A DNA stretch of 64,000 nucleotides from an uncultured Ignavibacteriota bacterium (GTDB lineage: Bacteria > Bacteroidota > Ignavibacteria > Palsa-1295): the NCBI GenBank assembly GCA_903900335.1, contig CAIUMP010000004.1:1-64000 (forward strand), read 5' to 3'. The notes beneath the pieces were generated by a model. It was not told the DNA's origin. It made no database searches and was given only the letters and a program-made list of their open reading frames with translations. Positions within the stretch are counted from its first letter, which is position 1, and the number at the start of each line of letters is the position of its first letter. Positions 19,401-28,372 of the stretch are shown here, piece by piece. Made by a program: the position numbers and the translations under genes.

Positions 19401-22400
19401 TGGAAATCCGGGCGTTCGTTCGTCATGCCAGCGGTAATACGGCCGAACTCGGCAAGCTTCATCTGCATCGAGGCGTTGTAGGCGTAATCTACACTGTTAT
19501 TCGCGTCGAGCAGGCGAAGTTCATCCCACCACACATTTGTCGTTAATGGTTTGTGCTCATGATTCTCAACTCCAAGCACGAAATACGGTGCGTTTGTGAG
19601 CGTGGGTCCGCCTACAACTCTGTATGTCGCATACTGAGAACCATCCGTGCCGTCGTTGACCACCTTCGTCATGATGGAGTCCGGACGAATCCTGCTCGCC
19701 TTCAAAGCGGTCAGAGTTGCGAAGTCAATGTGAATATTTTGCCATCCGCAATTCCCGTTGTCTGTGGGTGCGATAAGAGGTCGGCGATATTCGTAATAAT
19801 TATATTGATCGCTACCAAACCGCACGTACACCCACGTGCATGCAGCAGTGTCCGCGGGTGAATTCGTGAAGGTCTGTGGATACTTGGTCGGATCACCGTG
19901 CACCCAGATAGCCATTGAACGATAATTAAAGATGTCGTTCGGCGTGGGAAACAATCGCTCGGCTTGGCGCCGACCAGTATCTTCAACATTGTTGAGCTCC
20001 ATGTTGAGAGATTGCTCATTTCCCTGAATGTACGTTGTCTGACCAGGCACAAGTTCACGCTGCACACCGGGAGGACCGCAATAATTCGTGGGTGGGCCAG
20101 AGTTGTCTTCGAAGTCAACGTATCCCACCTTCAACGATTGATCGCCAACGGGGTTTGTTTGACTCAAACCAACCGAGCCGCGTGTCCATTGGCTGCCGAC
20201 GAGCATCAGTTCGTACATTTGCACGTCAACCGGCTTGTTTACGCCTTCCATCCAAATGCGGTAGTAGGCAATGTTGCTAAAGGAGCTATCTTGGGTTCCG
20301 ACGATCCGGTTGTAGTCCGCGAGGGGAATACGAAGCTGGTACCAACCTGTCCCTGCCGTATTGCCAACGACGTACTTGTTTGATTGCAAGTTCAGTGGTA
20401 TCTCATATTCATAATATCCATTGTCCAGATTCAAGGATCCGTTTCCGTCCAGATCCTCCGTTCCAGGCTTAAGCCCGGATTGTGCATCTGTCTCGTTACC
20501 CTGCTCTCCATTCAGATGATCGAAGGATGGGTCAGCCGTGTAGTCCTGGTAATTGTCGTTACTCGGATCGTTGTGGTCCACCGCACCGGGGAAGGCCGCC
20601 CGCTCCTGGTCGTCCGTCATCCCGTCAAGGCCAATGTCCTCACCGTCATCGTATCGTCCGTTACCATTCTTATCTTCGAAGTCAAGGCGCTTATTGGGAA
20701 TAATGTCTTCGGAAATTCGGCCAAGGTCGAATCGGAGAACCGCATTGGGTGCGTCAGCCGGATCCATTCCGTTGATCTTGAGCCAAACCGAGACGGCATC
20801 CGTATTCGTCGAAGCAACATTGAGCCCCGGTGCGTATTGCATCATACCACCCCACTTATCGGTGTTGGGTGCGTTCGCTGGTTGGGGATTGTAGATACCT
20901 GGTCGTGTTGGGTCGAAGACGAAATCCATCACTTGTGCCACATCACTCGGCGTGGCCGTCTGCTTATTCGGCTTGATATCATGAATCGACGGCAAGGGGT
21001 TGGGCGAGTACCATTTCGTCTTTCCCTTTATCTGGTTGACGGGATTCAACCAATACTCTGAATCTACCGCCGTTGGTGATGGTGCATACTTCGCCTGCAT
21101 GGCGCTATCGGCTGGCTGGGAAGCTGGGACCCAGCGGCCGTAGTTCATGTACAATGGAAACTGGTTGAGCCCGCCCTCGAAATCGTCCAGATATGCTATG
21201 GAGGCGTTGTTGTCCACTGCCATTGGCGATTTCTCCGTATTCGGGTTCGGCAACGACAACGCCGCATCGCCGCGAATGCTCAACTCAGACTTGTCTTTCA
21301 GGTTGAAGATTGGCAGAAAATTCAACGCGTCTGTCAAGAATGGCGCATCAACCTTGTAGCTTCCATCAACACCCCAGATCCAATTCGAAAGCGGCTCCTC
21401 ACCTTGTCGCGTCTTTAGCGTCGGAAGGTGCATAGAGTAGTTCATGAGGGTTGTCCCGATCACACCCTTATCCGCAAGTGGCATCTCAGCTCGCAGCCCG
21501 AGAACATTCTTTGTCGCGTTCGTGAAGATGTCATGCACATCGTACTCCACGTTGATCTGTCCGGTTTGCACAAGATCAGGCTTCAGAATTGTGACAGTTC
21601 CGCTGTTATAGTCCACTCGGAAGTCCGTATTCTCAACAAGCGGCGTTCCGTTGATGGTTACTCTCACACTGCCTTCGACAAGATTGAAGGCATTCAAGTT
21701 GAGCGTGCTTGACACACCTCCAGTGAACTTCACATTGATAGAGACTTGCTTGGTCTCGCGATATCGCAACACATCCTGAGTCGTGTTGTAAATCTCAGGC
21801 ATGTAGAATGTGGTGTCAGCCTGGTATTTCGAACTAATGTTGTGCTGAAGCGTGTCGAAATCGCGAATGCGCTTACCAAACGGCTCAAGGTAGGGGAATA
21901 CCAATGTCCCGGTCTTCTTCTCAACGACAGGGCTTGTCTGGAACTGGCTTCCGAAGTCGACAAGCCCATCGGGGGTCTTTACTCCGGATCCGGATGAGTT
22001 TTGGTATCGATCGAGACCGAGAACGGAAATCGCTTTCTGTGGACTCTGTTTATTAGCGAGCCTAAAGTACTCCGCCTGATGTCCTCCAGGTTGTTGTGCG
22101 ATGATTCGAACGGAGAAGTCCTTCTCATCGAAGTTCGCACCTCCGATATAATACGTGTTCTTCAGTATATTCTTCCACGATGGAATAGTCGTGGATTGAA
22201 AGCCCTTGATCGGCTTCAAGAGCTTCAGAACAAGATTGCTATCCGTGGTGACTTCGGGATCCCCATATTGCTTTGTTCCCCGAGTTGTTTTGTAGCTGAC
22301 CGCCAATAGTTGTCCGTCATCCGGCTCCTGATTAAGTACAAGTACGCCCGTGTAGGGCTCAACGTAGTACCGATTCGTGTCGGTGATCTTTGTGAAATAT

Positions 22401-23791
22401 CCTTGCGCGACAAGGTTGGAATCCGTGCCAGAGCCAGTGAAATAGCGAAGCGTGGCAGGATACCCACCTTGGGGCTGAGGACCGAGGTTGTACCACGCGA
22501 CAGCGTGGCGCTTGTTCACCGCGGTGATGTTCGTGGTTCCTACCCAAACTTCAACGGACTTGGGGTCGTCCACGTATTCCTGACCGCTATTCGTAACCGC
22601 ATCGGAATTCGGTGGGATAGTTGCGTAGTAGGATTCGTAATAATGCGAGAATGCGGTGTCAAGGAAGAAGCGGTTACGACGGTACTCAATTGGTCTAATA
22701 ACATGCTCGGTCGCGACACCTGAACCCCCACCGAACGACCGATTCTGACGTTCACCCTTCTTCTGCGCCGCCAGTAATGTGACGTAAACAGGGCCAAACC
22801 GCGTTACGGCTTTGAGTCCGAACAGATCTTGTTGCGCACCAATATACTGCGAAGGTGTATTAAAGGTGACATTACCTGCATCGAAATTCTGCAGGATCTC
22901 ATCAGGAAATCCGACGTAGTTGAATTTCAGAAGATTGTCGAACTGGAACATACGATCCGAGCCCCAGTCGGCACCAATTTTCAGTTTATCACCGATGGTG
23001 CCGTTCGTCGAGACGTTGATCTCTTGCTTAAAGTCAAGACCTTGTTCAGACCCGTAAAAATTCGCTCCGCTTGTTGCATATGTCTGGTTGTCCCGATAGG
23101 CAAGGTGCACTGCGACATCACCGGATACGCGGAGATTGATCGAAGGCCGTCCGAATATCGTAGGGACGATGCTTGGCGGTATAGGTATCTGGATATTTCC
23201 GTAGTCACCGAGAATCCCTGTAGTAGCTTCGACGGTCTTGCCCGTATCCTGCTGCTTCTTGATCATCGCCTTGAAGGACTGTGTCAAGGCATCTTCTTGC
23301 TGCCTCTTCAGGTAATCGGCAAAGGAGACGCTGGATGGAGTTCTGATATCGGCGCCAAGGAAAACATCATGTTCGATCACTTTACCGCCGCTGTCGAACT
23401 CGATCTTGCGCTTAATCGCAGGACTTAGAAATCCCGGCTCGGAAGGAGGTGGGCCAGAAACCGTTGGTGGAGTAAGCCCGGATGGCGGAGAGGTCTGGAT
23501 GATCGCTGCCGCGATGGTGTCGTGCTTCGGCGGCAGCAGCGAAGAGAAGAATTTCGAAACCTTGTTCGATAGCGAGTCATACTCTTTGGAGATGATACCC
23601 TTCGCGGAGTCGACCAGAGTAATCGAGCTGTCCCGAGGAGTGGTGGTGCCGTCGTTTTTCTGCGCTTGCTTGGCATGACGGCAAGAGTCGAGCGTGAGCG
23701 ATGACAGTGCAAGCAGTACGACCAGAACCGATGGGGCATGCCGCAGCTTGCTCCAGTTACCGAAATGACAAAACGCTCGCTGTCGGTTCAA
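16409..23791 (-). CDS. sprA: SprA, outer-membrane translocon protein of the type IX secretion system
   Basis: A very large (2460 aa) outer-membrane protein, the size of the SprA/Sov family that forms the T9SS translocon barrel. N-terminal signal sequence (VLVVLLALSSLTLDSC, possibly a lipoprotein although Asp at -2 is atypical). The central part is typical SprA sequence: YMPEIYNTTQDVLRYRETK, then VEGSVRVTINGTPLVENTDF and GQINVEYDVHDIFTN. The C-terminal region is long and beta-rich, ending in an outer-membrane-like strand. The start is a TTG at 23791: an in-frame TGA lies 27 bp upstream and no ATG or GTG precedes the signal peptide. It probably exports the CTD proteins at 42296 and 49419. It is followed immediately by cca. 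Confidence 0.93.
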   Translation of the reverse strand: MNRQRAFCHFGNWSKLRHAPSVLVVLLALSSLTLDSCRHAKQAQKNDGTTTPRDSSITLVDSAKGIISKEYDSLSNKVSKFFSSLLPPKHDTIAAAIIQTSPPSGLTPPTVSGPPPSEPGFLSPAIKRKIEFDSGGKVIEHDVFLGADIRTPSSVSFADYLKRQQEDALTQSFKAMIKKQQDTGKTVEATTGILGDYGNIQIPIPPSIVPTIFGRPSINLRVSGDVAVHLAYRDNQTYATSGANFYGSEQGLDFKQEINVSTNGTIGDKLKIGADWGSDRMFQFDNLLKFNYVGFPDEILQNFDAGNVTFNTPSQYIGAQQDLFGLKAVTRFGPVYVTLLAAQKKGERQNRSFGGGSGVATEHVIRPIEYRRNRFFLDTAFSHYYESYYATIPPNSDAVTNSGQEYVDDPKSVEVWVGTTNITAVNKRHAVAWYNLGPQPQGGYPATLRYFTGSGTDSNLVAQGYFTKITDTNRYYVEPYTGVLVLNQEPDDGQLLAVSYKTTRGTKQYGDPEVTTDSNLVLKLLKPIKGFQSTTIPSWKNILKNTYYIGGANFDEKDFSVRIIAQQPGGHQAEYFRLANKQSPQKAISVLGLDRYQNSSGSGVKTPDGLVDFGSQFQTSPVVEKKTGTLVFPYLEPFGKRIRDFDTLQHNISSKYQADTTFYMPEIYNTTQDVLRYRETKQVSINVKFTGGVSSTLNLNAFNLVEGSVRVTINGTPLVENTDFRVDYNSGTVTILKPDLVQTGQINVEYDVHDIFTNATKNVLGLRAEMPLADKGVIGTTLMNYSMHLPTLKTRQGEEPLSNWIWGVDGSYKVDAPFLTDALNFLPIFNLKDKSELSIRGDAALSLPNPNTEKSPMAVDNNASIAYLDDFEGGLNQFPLYMNYGRWVPASQPADSAMQAKYAPSPTAVDSEYWLNPVNQIKGKTKWYSPNPLPSIHDIKPNKQTATPSDVAQVMDFVFDPTRPGIYNPQPANAPNTDKWGGMMQYAPGLNVASTNTDAVSVWLKINGMDPADAPNAVLRFDLGRISEDIIPNKRLDFEDKNGNGRYDDGEDIGLDGMTDDQERAAFPGAVDHNDPSNDNYQDYTADPSFDHLNGEQGNETDAQSGLKPGTEDLDGNGSLNLDNGYYEYEIPLNLQSNKYVVGNTAGTGWYQLRIPLADYNRIVGTQDSSFSNIAYYRIWMEGVNKPVDVQMYELMLVGSQWTRGSVGLSQTNPVGDQSLKVGYVDFEDNSGPPTNYCGPPGVQRELVPGQTTYIQGNEQSLNMELNNVEDTGRRQAERLFPTPNDIFNYRSMAIWVHGDPTKYPQTFTNSPADTAACTWVYVRFGSDQYNYYEYRRPLIAPTDNGNCGWQNIHIDFATLTALKASRIRPDSIMTKVVNDGTDGSQYATYRVVGGPTLTNAPYFVLGVENHEHKPLTTNVWWDELRLLDANNSVDYAYNASMQMKLAEFGRITAGMTNERPDFHRVDERFSATRALNLNWNVTGEFALEKLLPKWMEDKQTKLPLTISHAESILRPKYIVNTDIDLNQTVATLQADKAANPANAAVDQYLIDSLQLNNETLQVKNSIGASDIALRFPGSFFLIPGFVNRLSFGAGYAETYLRSPQYEYDRKWSWTGSIRYSLPPLPSWGFAPFTWIGNTFPFIGPYTGWKITPLPSNVNFILSATRGRDNSLNRLSTLTLPPEGSQQEDTLAVLRSRVPTINRIFTATRGMSMNWKPFEGGMLSPSFEYALDVSSNLAPFETYSTFNKPTRYDANGNPIYDYDSVYVYQRSVSDILHDIFPKNGSLVNPGQDFNASQKLHMGTSPKLPGLFGFEKLVRPVFDYRVEYRWQNSQTTQQNAKQGAWNNTITTGLEFNMRDLGIILFGKPITEEAPVQRGHGRDSRDRGEIGMIPEELPEHGGEERASPFPNPREEGRNPVDRGEDMRLTSRGNPLGRTKYITDTMHRNPQPVPLDTVGKIHSRGVGTAGEPGGEFAVDTVLTPVAPPIEIPVPIFVESTPPITIQKIAQALIQKPFFDWNGTRFNFTQTNSSLNGALMGNNSGITNFLARGIFAPEDDMNGPSRAYQLGLITDPSGRLLFHWQNHFPFLYYSVRHGLRAADPLGGSIDITDAFTQTNNFELTTSRPLWSGAQINLNWKLSFGFDERDALHVNSFGADSLMYAVKAGDVSRTFLSIPPLPFFNVLQSGILRVGEKYRDAVLAAGAPNVDTARAMLPPDVHNRIEREAFMQGFETLPFFTGILREYLPRLNYSFSQTGLEKFFLFSFCDHMSFRNAYNGTYKRSFRQNAGDSLNLTALQTIVYGFRPLIALDMSWDKLMNGKMTASLNYDTQTEWAADYSSARITKRLSTTIGVTANYQRQGMSIPFLKLNLKNEFGASLTFSETISGDSYYNFWSIDPGTPDGISNGGLTKTTLEPRVSYTVNSQLTLEGFYRYERTTPAASGLISPPTRLIMAGVDVRLKIQ

Positions 23792-24084
23792 AGACGATCG
23801 ACTCGAAGTAAGACATCACCAGTTGTGCCACTCATCTGGTGGCCCCAACCGGGAAACAGTAACCATACTAATTTGCCGCCCGAACTGACGGCTTGCATTG
23901 TCTCAAAGGGTCGATAATCGTCTCCAGAATTAGTTGCCGAATCCCCGCTTGACAGGAGATTGCTGAAATTGACCGAGGGCCTGTGTCGCGGGCCGTAATC
24001 TTTGGTTTGTAGAAGTGCAAAGAAAGGAATACGGTGGGCCATTAGCGGGGTTTCAACAGGCACGGAAAGCCGTGTGTTCCGCAT
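23788..24084 (-). CDS. possible small ORF between rsmI and sprA, 98 aa
   Basis: An ATG-initiated frame of 98 codons filling the rsmI-sprA gap. Its TGA overlaps the sprA TTG start (TTGA), as in coupled genes. No family, signal peptide or membrane segment is recognised. If it is not a gene, the ~300-bp gap is the sprA leader. Kept as a low-confidence hypothetical because of its position and full occupancy of the gap. Confidence 0.3.
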   Translation of the reverse strand: MRNTRLSVPVETPLMAHRIPFFALLQTKDYGPRHRPSVNFSNLLSSGDSATNSGDDYRPFETMQAVSSGGKLVWLLFPGWGHQMSGTTGDVLLRVDRL

Positions 24085-24092
24085 TCGAAGTG

Positions 24093-24830
24093 TTATAGCA
24101 TTTCATCCTCATCCACGGCGTCGACAAGGTCGTACTCCCGCAGCTCCTCGTTCTTTGACCGCCCCTCCAGCACAATGACGCATTCCCCTTTAACGGACTC
24201 CGGAAATTTCTCTGTTAATCGAGCGATGACCTCCGGTATCGTGCCACGCAAAAATTCTTCGAAGTGCTTCGTTAGCTCGCGCGCAAGCGCGATGTGACGC
24301 TCCGGGCCACAGGCCTCCAGAAGCTCACCCAGCAGCCGCTTGATGCGATGAGGCGATTCGTAAATCACAACCGTTCGGTCTTCAGCGGCTAATCCCGCGA
24401 TGCGCTTTTTCCGGCCTTTTTTCAGAGGAAGGAAGCCTTCGAAGGCAAAACGGGTGGTATCCATCCCGCTTGCGGACAGTGCTGCAATGGCCGCGCAGGC
24501 TCCCGGCACCGGGACGACATCAATTCCAAGTTGCAACGCCTCCCGTACCAAGGCCCACGCCGGATCGGATATACCCGGAGTACCCGCATCGGTCACCACC
24601 GCGACGCTCGCCCCGCCCCGCAGATCATCGGCTAGCTCGGCGGCACGCGACCGCTCATTATGGGAGTGGTAGCTCACCAGACGGCGCGGCCGGATCCCGT
24701 GCCGCTCGAAGAGCACCCGCGCATGACGCGTATCCTCGCAGGCCACGATATCCGTTTCCTGCAGCAGGCGGATCGCCCGGAGCGAGATGTCCTCTAAATT
24801 CCCGATGGGGGTCGCTACCAAGTAGAGCAT
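24093..24830 (-). CDS. rsmI: 16S rRNA (cytidine1402-2'-O)-methyltransferase
   Basis: Tetrapyrrole-methylase-fold SAM enzyme that 2'-O-methylates C1402 of 16S rRNA. 245 aa. It has YLVATPIGNLEDISLRA at the N-terminus, ACEDTRHARVL, SYHSHNE, and the SAM-binding VVTDAGTPGISDPAW, all diagnostic for RsmI. It ends with an acidic tail (VDAVDEDEML). ATG start. First gene of the minus-strand run leading to sprA. Confidence 0.96.
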   Translation of the reverse strand: MLYLVATPIGNLEDISLRAIRLLQETDIVACEDTRHARVLFERHGIRPRRLVSYHSHNERSRAAELADDLRGGASVAVVTDAGTPGISDPAWALVREALQLGIDVVPVPGACAAIAALSASGMDTTRFAFEGFLPLKKGRKKRIAGLAAEDRTVVIYESPHRIKRLLGELLEACGPERHIALARELTKHFEEFLRGTIPEVIARLTEKFPESVKGECVIVLEGRSKNEELREYDLVDAVDEDEML

Positions 24831-24939
24831 AATAATTCTTTCTGGTGAGTTCCGAAGCGGCTATCTCAGCCTGGCGATACTCTGGCCTAATTTTGCGTTA
24901 GCATCCCAGCAGCCGCCTTAACCTAATGCACCGTTTCGC

Positions 24940-25608
24940 ATGACCCCCAACACTTCCGCATTCGCCAGTGACTCCCACCGCCAGCCGCTTTTCTCGTCAT
25001 TTGGCGGTCTTGCCGCACTCTTTCTCTCTTTCTGTACGGCCGGTTGCGCCTCCTGGTTCACCTATTCCGTGCCACCAAACCCGGACAAGTACCATCTCGC
25101 GGAACACGGCTGGCTCGCGGATGCTCGGTCATCCGACGACTCCATCTACTTCCGGCTTTATCGTACCTCCGAGCCCACGGCTGCCAACCCCTCTTTGCCA
25201 ACCGTCACCGTGGACTGCCGCTCCTGCAACCTCATCGAGGAGCCCCTTCCGGTACAATTCGACCCGACTGGCACTGCCCGCGTCTTCATTCCCGAGGCAC
25301 GCCAGCTTCTCAGCGTCAGGCTACACATACACGGAAGCGGTATAGACACCACGTTCGTCCAGAAGCAGCCGGCACCAGAACAGGCCACTTCTATCTACAA
25401 ACTGGCTACGCCGCTAAAGGGCCGCGTCCTCGTTACACAACTCGCCATTCTGGCACCGGATACCACCCTCGACCGCGCTATCTGCACCGCCCAGATTGGC
25501 GACGAACTCAATATCTTCGGAGAGCGCTCCGGCTTCTACCTCGTCCATCACCCTCTTTTCCACGAGCCATTATATCTCCTTAAGGAAAATGCGGTGCGAA
25601 TAAATTAA
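24940..25608 (+). CDS. lipoprotein with possible C-terminal SH3-like domain
   Basis: 222 aa. An extended N-region, a hydrophobic segment (FGGLAALFLSFCTAGCAS) and a lipobox-like TAGC point to an outer-membrane lipoprotein. The middle part is beta-rich with a CRSC pair. The C-terminus (AQIGDELNIFGERSGFYLVH, then LYLLKENAVRI) resembles an SH3b-type fold, which is inference. ATG start. It is divergent from rsmI and may share a promoter region of ~110 bp with it. Function is unknown. Confidence 0.75.
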   Translation: MTPNTSAFASDSHRQPLFSSFGGLAALFLSFCTAGCASWFTYSVPPNPDKYHLAEHGWLADARSSDDSIYFRLYRTSEPTAANPSLPTVTVDCRSCNLIEEPLPVQFDPTGTARVFIPEARQLLSVRLHIHGSGIDTTFVQKQPAPEQATSIYKLATPLKGRVLVTQLAILAPDTTLDRAICTAQIGDELNIFGERSGFYLVHHPLFHEPLYLLKENAVRIN

Positions 25609-25722
25609 CTTCGGATCGGCAAGTCGGAGTAAAGCCCCAATCAGCAGACACGGAGCACGCACGGGGCAATTGAGGAGACTGCCACAAGCACCGATAGCGC
25701 CCCGCGCGCGTTCTGCTGCTTA

Positions 25723-27339
25723 ATGTCAAAAGAATGTTCTATATCACTCTCACCCGCCGAGGCCACCGAAGAGTCACGCATCCGTGCGGCAGCAGCGGGG
25801 GAGCTTGCTCTGCCCGAAGAGCGGATCACCTCGCTCCGCATCCTCCGCCGTTCGATTGATGCGCGCAAGCGACAAGTCAAGGTTCAACTGAAGGTCGAAG
25901 TCTATTTAGATGGCGAGTCCGCACCGCCGCTCCTCGCGGAGGGAGTTGCACCGCGAGAGTATCCGTCTGTTGCCGACAAAGAACCCGTCATAATCATCGG
26001 TGCTGGACCAGCAGGACTCTTCGCCGCATTGAAGCTCATCGCGTGTGGACGCAAGCCGATCATGCTCGAACGCGGCAAGGATGTCCGCGCTCGCCGCCGC
26101 GATATTGCCGCGATACACAAGGAGCATCTCGTCGATCCCGACTCGAACTACTGTTTCGGCGAAGGTGGCGCGGGCACGTACTCGGACGGTAAGCTCTACA
26201 CGCGTAGCGATAAGCGCGGGGATGTCCGCCGCGTGCTCGAAACGCTGGTCGCGCATGGTGCCAGCCCGGATATTCTCGTTGATGCCCACCCGCATATCGG
26301 CACGAACAATCTGCCGCGCATCATCACCAATATCCGACAAACCATCCTCGACGCCGGTGGGGAGATTCACTTCAATACGAGAGCTGCCGATCTCATCATC
26401 GAAGGCTTCGCTCCATTAGAGGACGAAGTCCGCGTGGCTGGTGGCGCCCCCGCCACCAGCGGCAAAGTCAAAGGAGTAATCACCGCCAACGGCGATAGCA
26501 TCGAAGCCAGCGCCGTCATACTCGCCACGGGTCACTCCGCCCGCGACATCTTCGAACTCCTGCACCGCAAAGGCATACTCATCGAGGCAAAACCCTTCGC
26601 ACTTGGTGTGCGCGTCGAGCATCCGCAGGACTTGATTGATGAGATACAGTACAAGTGCTCGCCGCGCGATCCATTGCTTCCGCCAGCATCGTATGCACTG
26701 GTCGATCAAGTGCGCGGGAAAGGTGTGTATTCATTCTGCATGTGTCCCGGCGGGATCATCGCGCCGTGCGCGACGAAACCGGGGGAGATCGTGACGAACG
26801 GATGGTCGCCAAGCAAGCGGAATAATCCGTTCGCGAATTCGGGGATCGTATGTCAGGTGGAGTTGGATGATGTGAAGGGCTTCTCCAGCGCGGGACCGCT
26901 GGCATTCCTCCGTTTCCAACAGCACATCGAACAGCTTGCCTGGAAAGTCGGAGGTCAAACCCAAACTGCTCCGGCCCAGCGGATGATCGACTTCGTCACG
27001 AACAAAGTCTCGACAGATTTGCCGAAGAACTCCTACCAACCCGGCACCGCGAGCGTCTCGCTCCGCGATGTGCTGCCGAAGTTCATCGCAACGCGCTTGC
27101 AGGAGGCCTTCAAAGATTTCGGACAAAAGATGCGCGGCTATTACACGAACGAAGCGGTGCTCGTCGCGCCGGAAAGCCGCACGTCCTCGCCCGTCCGCAT
27201 CCCGCGCGACGCCGAAACGCTTGAGCACCCGCAAATCGCCGGACTCTACCCCTGCGGCGAAGGCGGTGGCTACGCCGGCGGCATCGTCTCCGCCGCAATG
27301 GATGGGGAAAGGGTGGCGGGGAGGATAGGTGGGAAATGA
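25723..27339 (+). CDS. FAD-dependent dehydrogenase (COG2509 family)
   Basis: 538 aa flavoprotein. The N-terminal ~85 residues are the accessory domain typical of COG2509 (RILRRSIDARKRQVKVQLKV). Next comes the Rossmann FAD site VIIIGAGPAGLFAALKL, the family motif NYCFGEGGAGTYSDGKLYTR, and the second FAD motif ATGHSARDIFELL. The C-terminal FAD contact is YPCGEGGGYAGGIVSAAMDG. The family is annotated as uncharacterised FAD dehydrogenases; the substrate is unknown. The last ~100 bp recur twice downstream, after each of two toxin-antitoxin modules. The gene itself looks intact. Confidence 0.92.
   Translation: MSKECSISLSPAEATEESRIRAAAAGELALPEERITSLRILRRSIDARKRQVKVQLKVEVYLDGESAPPLLAEGVAPREYPSVADKEPVIIIGAGPAGLFAALKLIACGRKPIMLERGKDVRARRRDIAAIHKEHLVDPDSNYCFGEGGAGTYSDGKLYTRSDKRGDVRRVLETLVAHGASPDILVDAHPHIGTNNLPRIITNIRQTILDAGGEIHFNTRAADLIIEGFAPLEDEVRVAGGAPATSGKVKGVITANGDSIEASAVILATGHSARDIFELLHRKGILIEAKPFALGVRVEHPQDLIDEIQYKCSPRDPLLPPASYALVDQVRGKGVYSFCMCPGGIIAPCATKPGEIVTNGWSPSKRNNPFANSGIVCQVELDDVKGFSSAGPLAFLRFQQHIEQLAWKVGGQTQTAPAQRMIDFVTNKVSTDLPKNSYQPGTASVSLRDVLPKFIATRLQEAFKDFGQKMRGYYTNEAVLVAPESRTSSPVRIPRDAETLEHPQIAGLYPCGEGGGYAGGIVSAAMDGERVAGRIGGK
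27220..27328 (+). repeat. copy 1 of the COG2509 3'-end repeat (functional gene end)
   Basis: Native 3' end of the FAD dehydrogenase gene, encoding the C-terminal FAD contact. It matches 28014-28106 (about 5 differences in 92 bp) and 28676-28770 (about 9 differences plus a 12-bp in-frame deletion). Together the three copies bracket two toxin-antitoxin modules. Confidence 0.92.
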
Positions 27340-27368
27340 ATGACCGCAATTCCGGGTTTTGACACTTG

Positions 27369-27671
27369 ATGATCCCTAATTTACCTATTTCCGCGATTCA
27401 TGCGCTTTGTGAAGAACACAAGGTGCGCGAACTCGCGCTCTTTGGCTCCGCTGCTCGTGGTGATTTTGAGTCCGCGACGAGCGACTACGATTTTCTCGTT
27501 GAGTTTCTCGACCCCACCACGCGTGATCTTTTCCATCACTTCGATTTGCAGGACGCCCTTGAAGATTTATTAAAGCGCAAAGTCGATCTCGTTTCCAAGC
27601 GCGGATTGAAATCGTGGGTGCGGGAGCGTGTGTTGGCCGAGACGAAACCGGTCTATTATGCGAGCGCCTGA
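27369..27671 (+). CDS. mntA: MntA-like nucleotidyltransferase antitoxin
   Basis: Minimal nucleotidyltransferase of the MNT domain family, ~100 aa. Catalytic motif LALFGSAARGDFESATSDYDFLVEF: G26-S27 and D39-x-D41, with eleven residues between GS and DxD. In characterised HepT/MntA pairs, MntA transfers AMP to a tyrosine of HepT and neutralises it. The track start at 27366 is TTG; the ATG directly after it at 27369 is preferred. It overlaps the downstream hepT by 14 bp. It follows the COG2509 stop by 29 bp on the same strand. Confidence 0.88.
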   Translation: MIPNLPISAIHALCEEHKVRELALFGSAARGDFESATSDYDFLVEFLDPTTRDLFHHFDLQDALEDLLKRKVDLVSKRGLKSWVRERVLAETKPVYYASA

Positions 27672-28008
27672 ACTTCGCCTACGAGATATTCTCGAAGCAG
27701 CGGATGCGATTCGGGAGTTCGTTGAGGAGGTCGAAACCTTTGAGTACTTCGACCGCTCCGTTCTCTATCGAAGCGCGCTTGTCTATCAACTTGTAATTAT
27801 TGGCGAAGCGTGTGCGCATCTCGACGATGAGTTTAAAGACGCACACCCAGAGGTGCCGTGGGACAAGATGAAACGCTTCCGAAATTTCATGGTCCACCAA
27901 TACTTCGGCGTTGATTACCAGGAGGTGTGGAATTCTGCTCACCGAATGCTTGATGAGATTGAAGATCAGGTGATTGCGATCATGGCGAAGGATTTTCCAG
28001 ACTTCTGA
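27658..28008 (+). CDS. hepT: HepT-like ribonuclease toxin (DUF86)
   Basis: HEPN-fold toxin, 116 aa from the ATG at 27658 (the track start at 27628 adds an unconserved stretch inside mntA). The HEPN catalytic motif R-x4-H-x-Y is intact: RNFMVHQY, R75/H80/Y82. Tyr82 is the expected AMPylation target of the partner MntA. It forms a type VII-like toxin-antitoxin pair with the preceding gene. A decayed copy of the COG2509 3' end begins six bases after its stop codon. Confidence 0.9.
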   Translation: MRAPELRLRDILEAADAIREFVEEVETFEYFDRSVLYRSALVYQLVIIGEACAHLDDEFKDAHPEVPWDKMKRFRNFMVHQYFGVDYQEVWNSAHRMLDEIEDQVIAIMAKDFPDF

Positions 28009-28013
28009 TACAT

Positions 28014-28106
28014 TCGCCGGACTCTACCCTTACGGCGAAGGCGGCGGCTACGCCGGCGGCATCGTCTCCGCCGCAATGGATGGGGAGCGGGTGGCGGGGA
28101 GGATAG
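28014..28106 (+). pseudogene. copy 2 of the COG2509 3' end (gene fragment)
   Basis: Encodes FAGLYPYGEGGGYAGGIVSA and onward to GRIA, then reads out to a stop at about 28120. About 95% identical to the end of the COG2509 gene. It has no upstream part of the gene and lies immediately after hepT, so it cannot be an expressed oxidoreductase. It marks the right boundary of the MntA/HepT insertion and the left boundary of the next toxin-antitoxin module. Confidence 0.9.
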
Positions 28107-28153
28107 CTCCTCGACAGTAGCACTTTCTTGATTCCGACGTTGTATTATTTAGC

Positions 28154-28372
28154 ATGACACACACAGTTGAAGAAGTAATTGAGCAAGCCATGCACCTGGA
28201 TTCCTCCGGCCGTTTACTGGTCGCCGAGCGTTTGTATGCGAGCCTCGATCGCACGCGTGAACCCTGGATTGCCGAGGCCGAACGAAGACTTGACGATTAC
28301 CGAAATGGACGGGTCGAGAGCTTTAGCGCCGAGGAGGTTCGGAGGGAGATGGATTCGCTTCTTGGCAGATGA
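28154..28372 (+). CDS. addiction-module antitoxin (TIGR02574-like)
   Basis: 72 aa. It matches the pattern of the 'putative addiction module component' family: RLLVAERLYASLD in the first helix, EPWIAEAERRLDDYRNGRV in the middle and a C-terminal EEVRREMDSLL helix. These small proteins neutralise a RelE/ParE toxin encoded just downstream. The stop overlaps the toxin ATG by 4 bp (ATGA), so the two are translationally coupled. The short leader from 28107 to 28153 is AT-richer than the flanking repeat. Confidence 0.88.
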   Translation: MTHTVEEVIEQAMHLDSSGRLLVAERLYASLDRTREPWIAEAERRLDDYRNGRVESFSAEEVRREMDSLLGR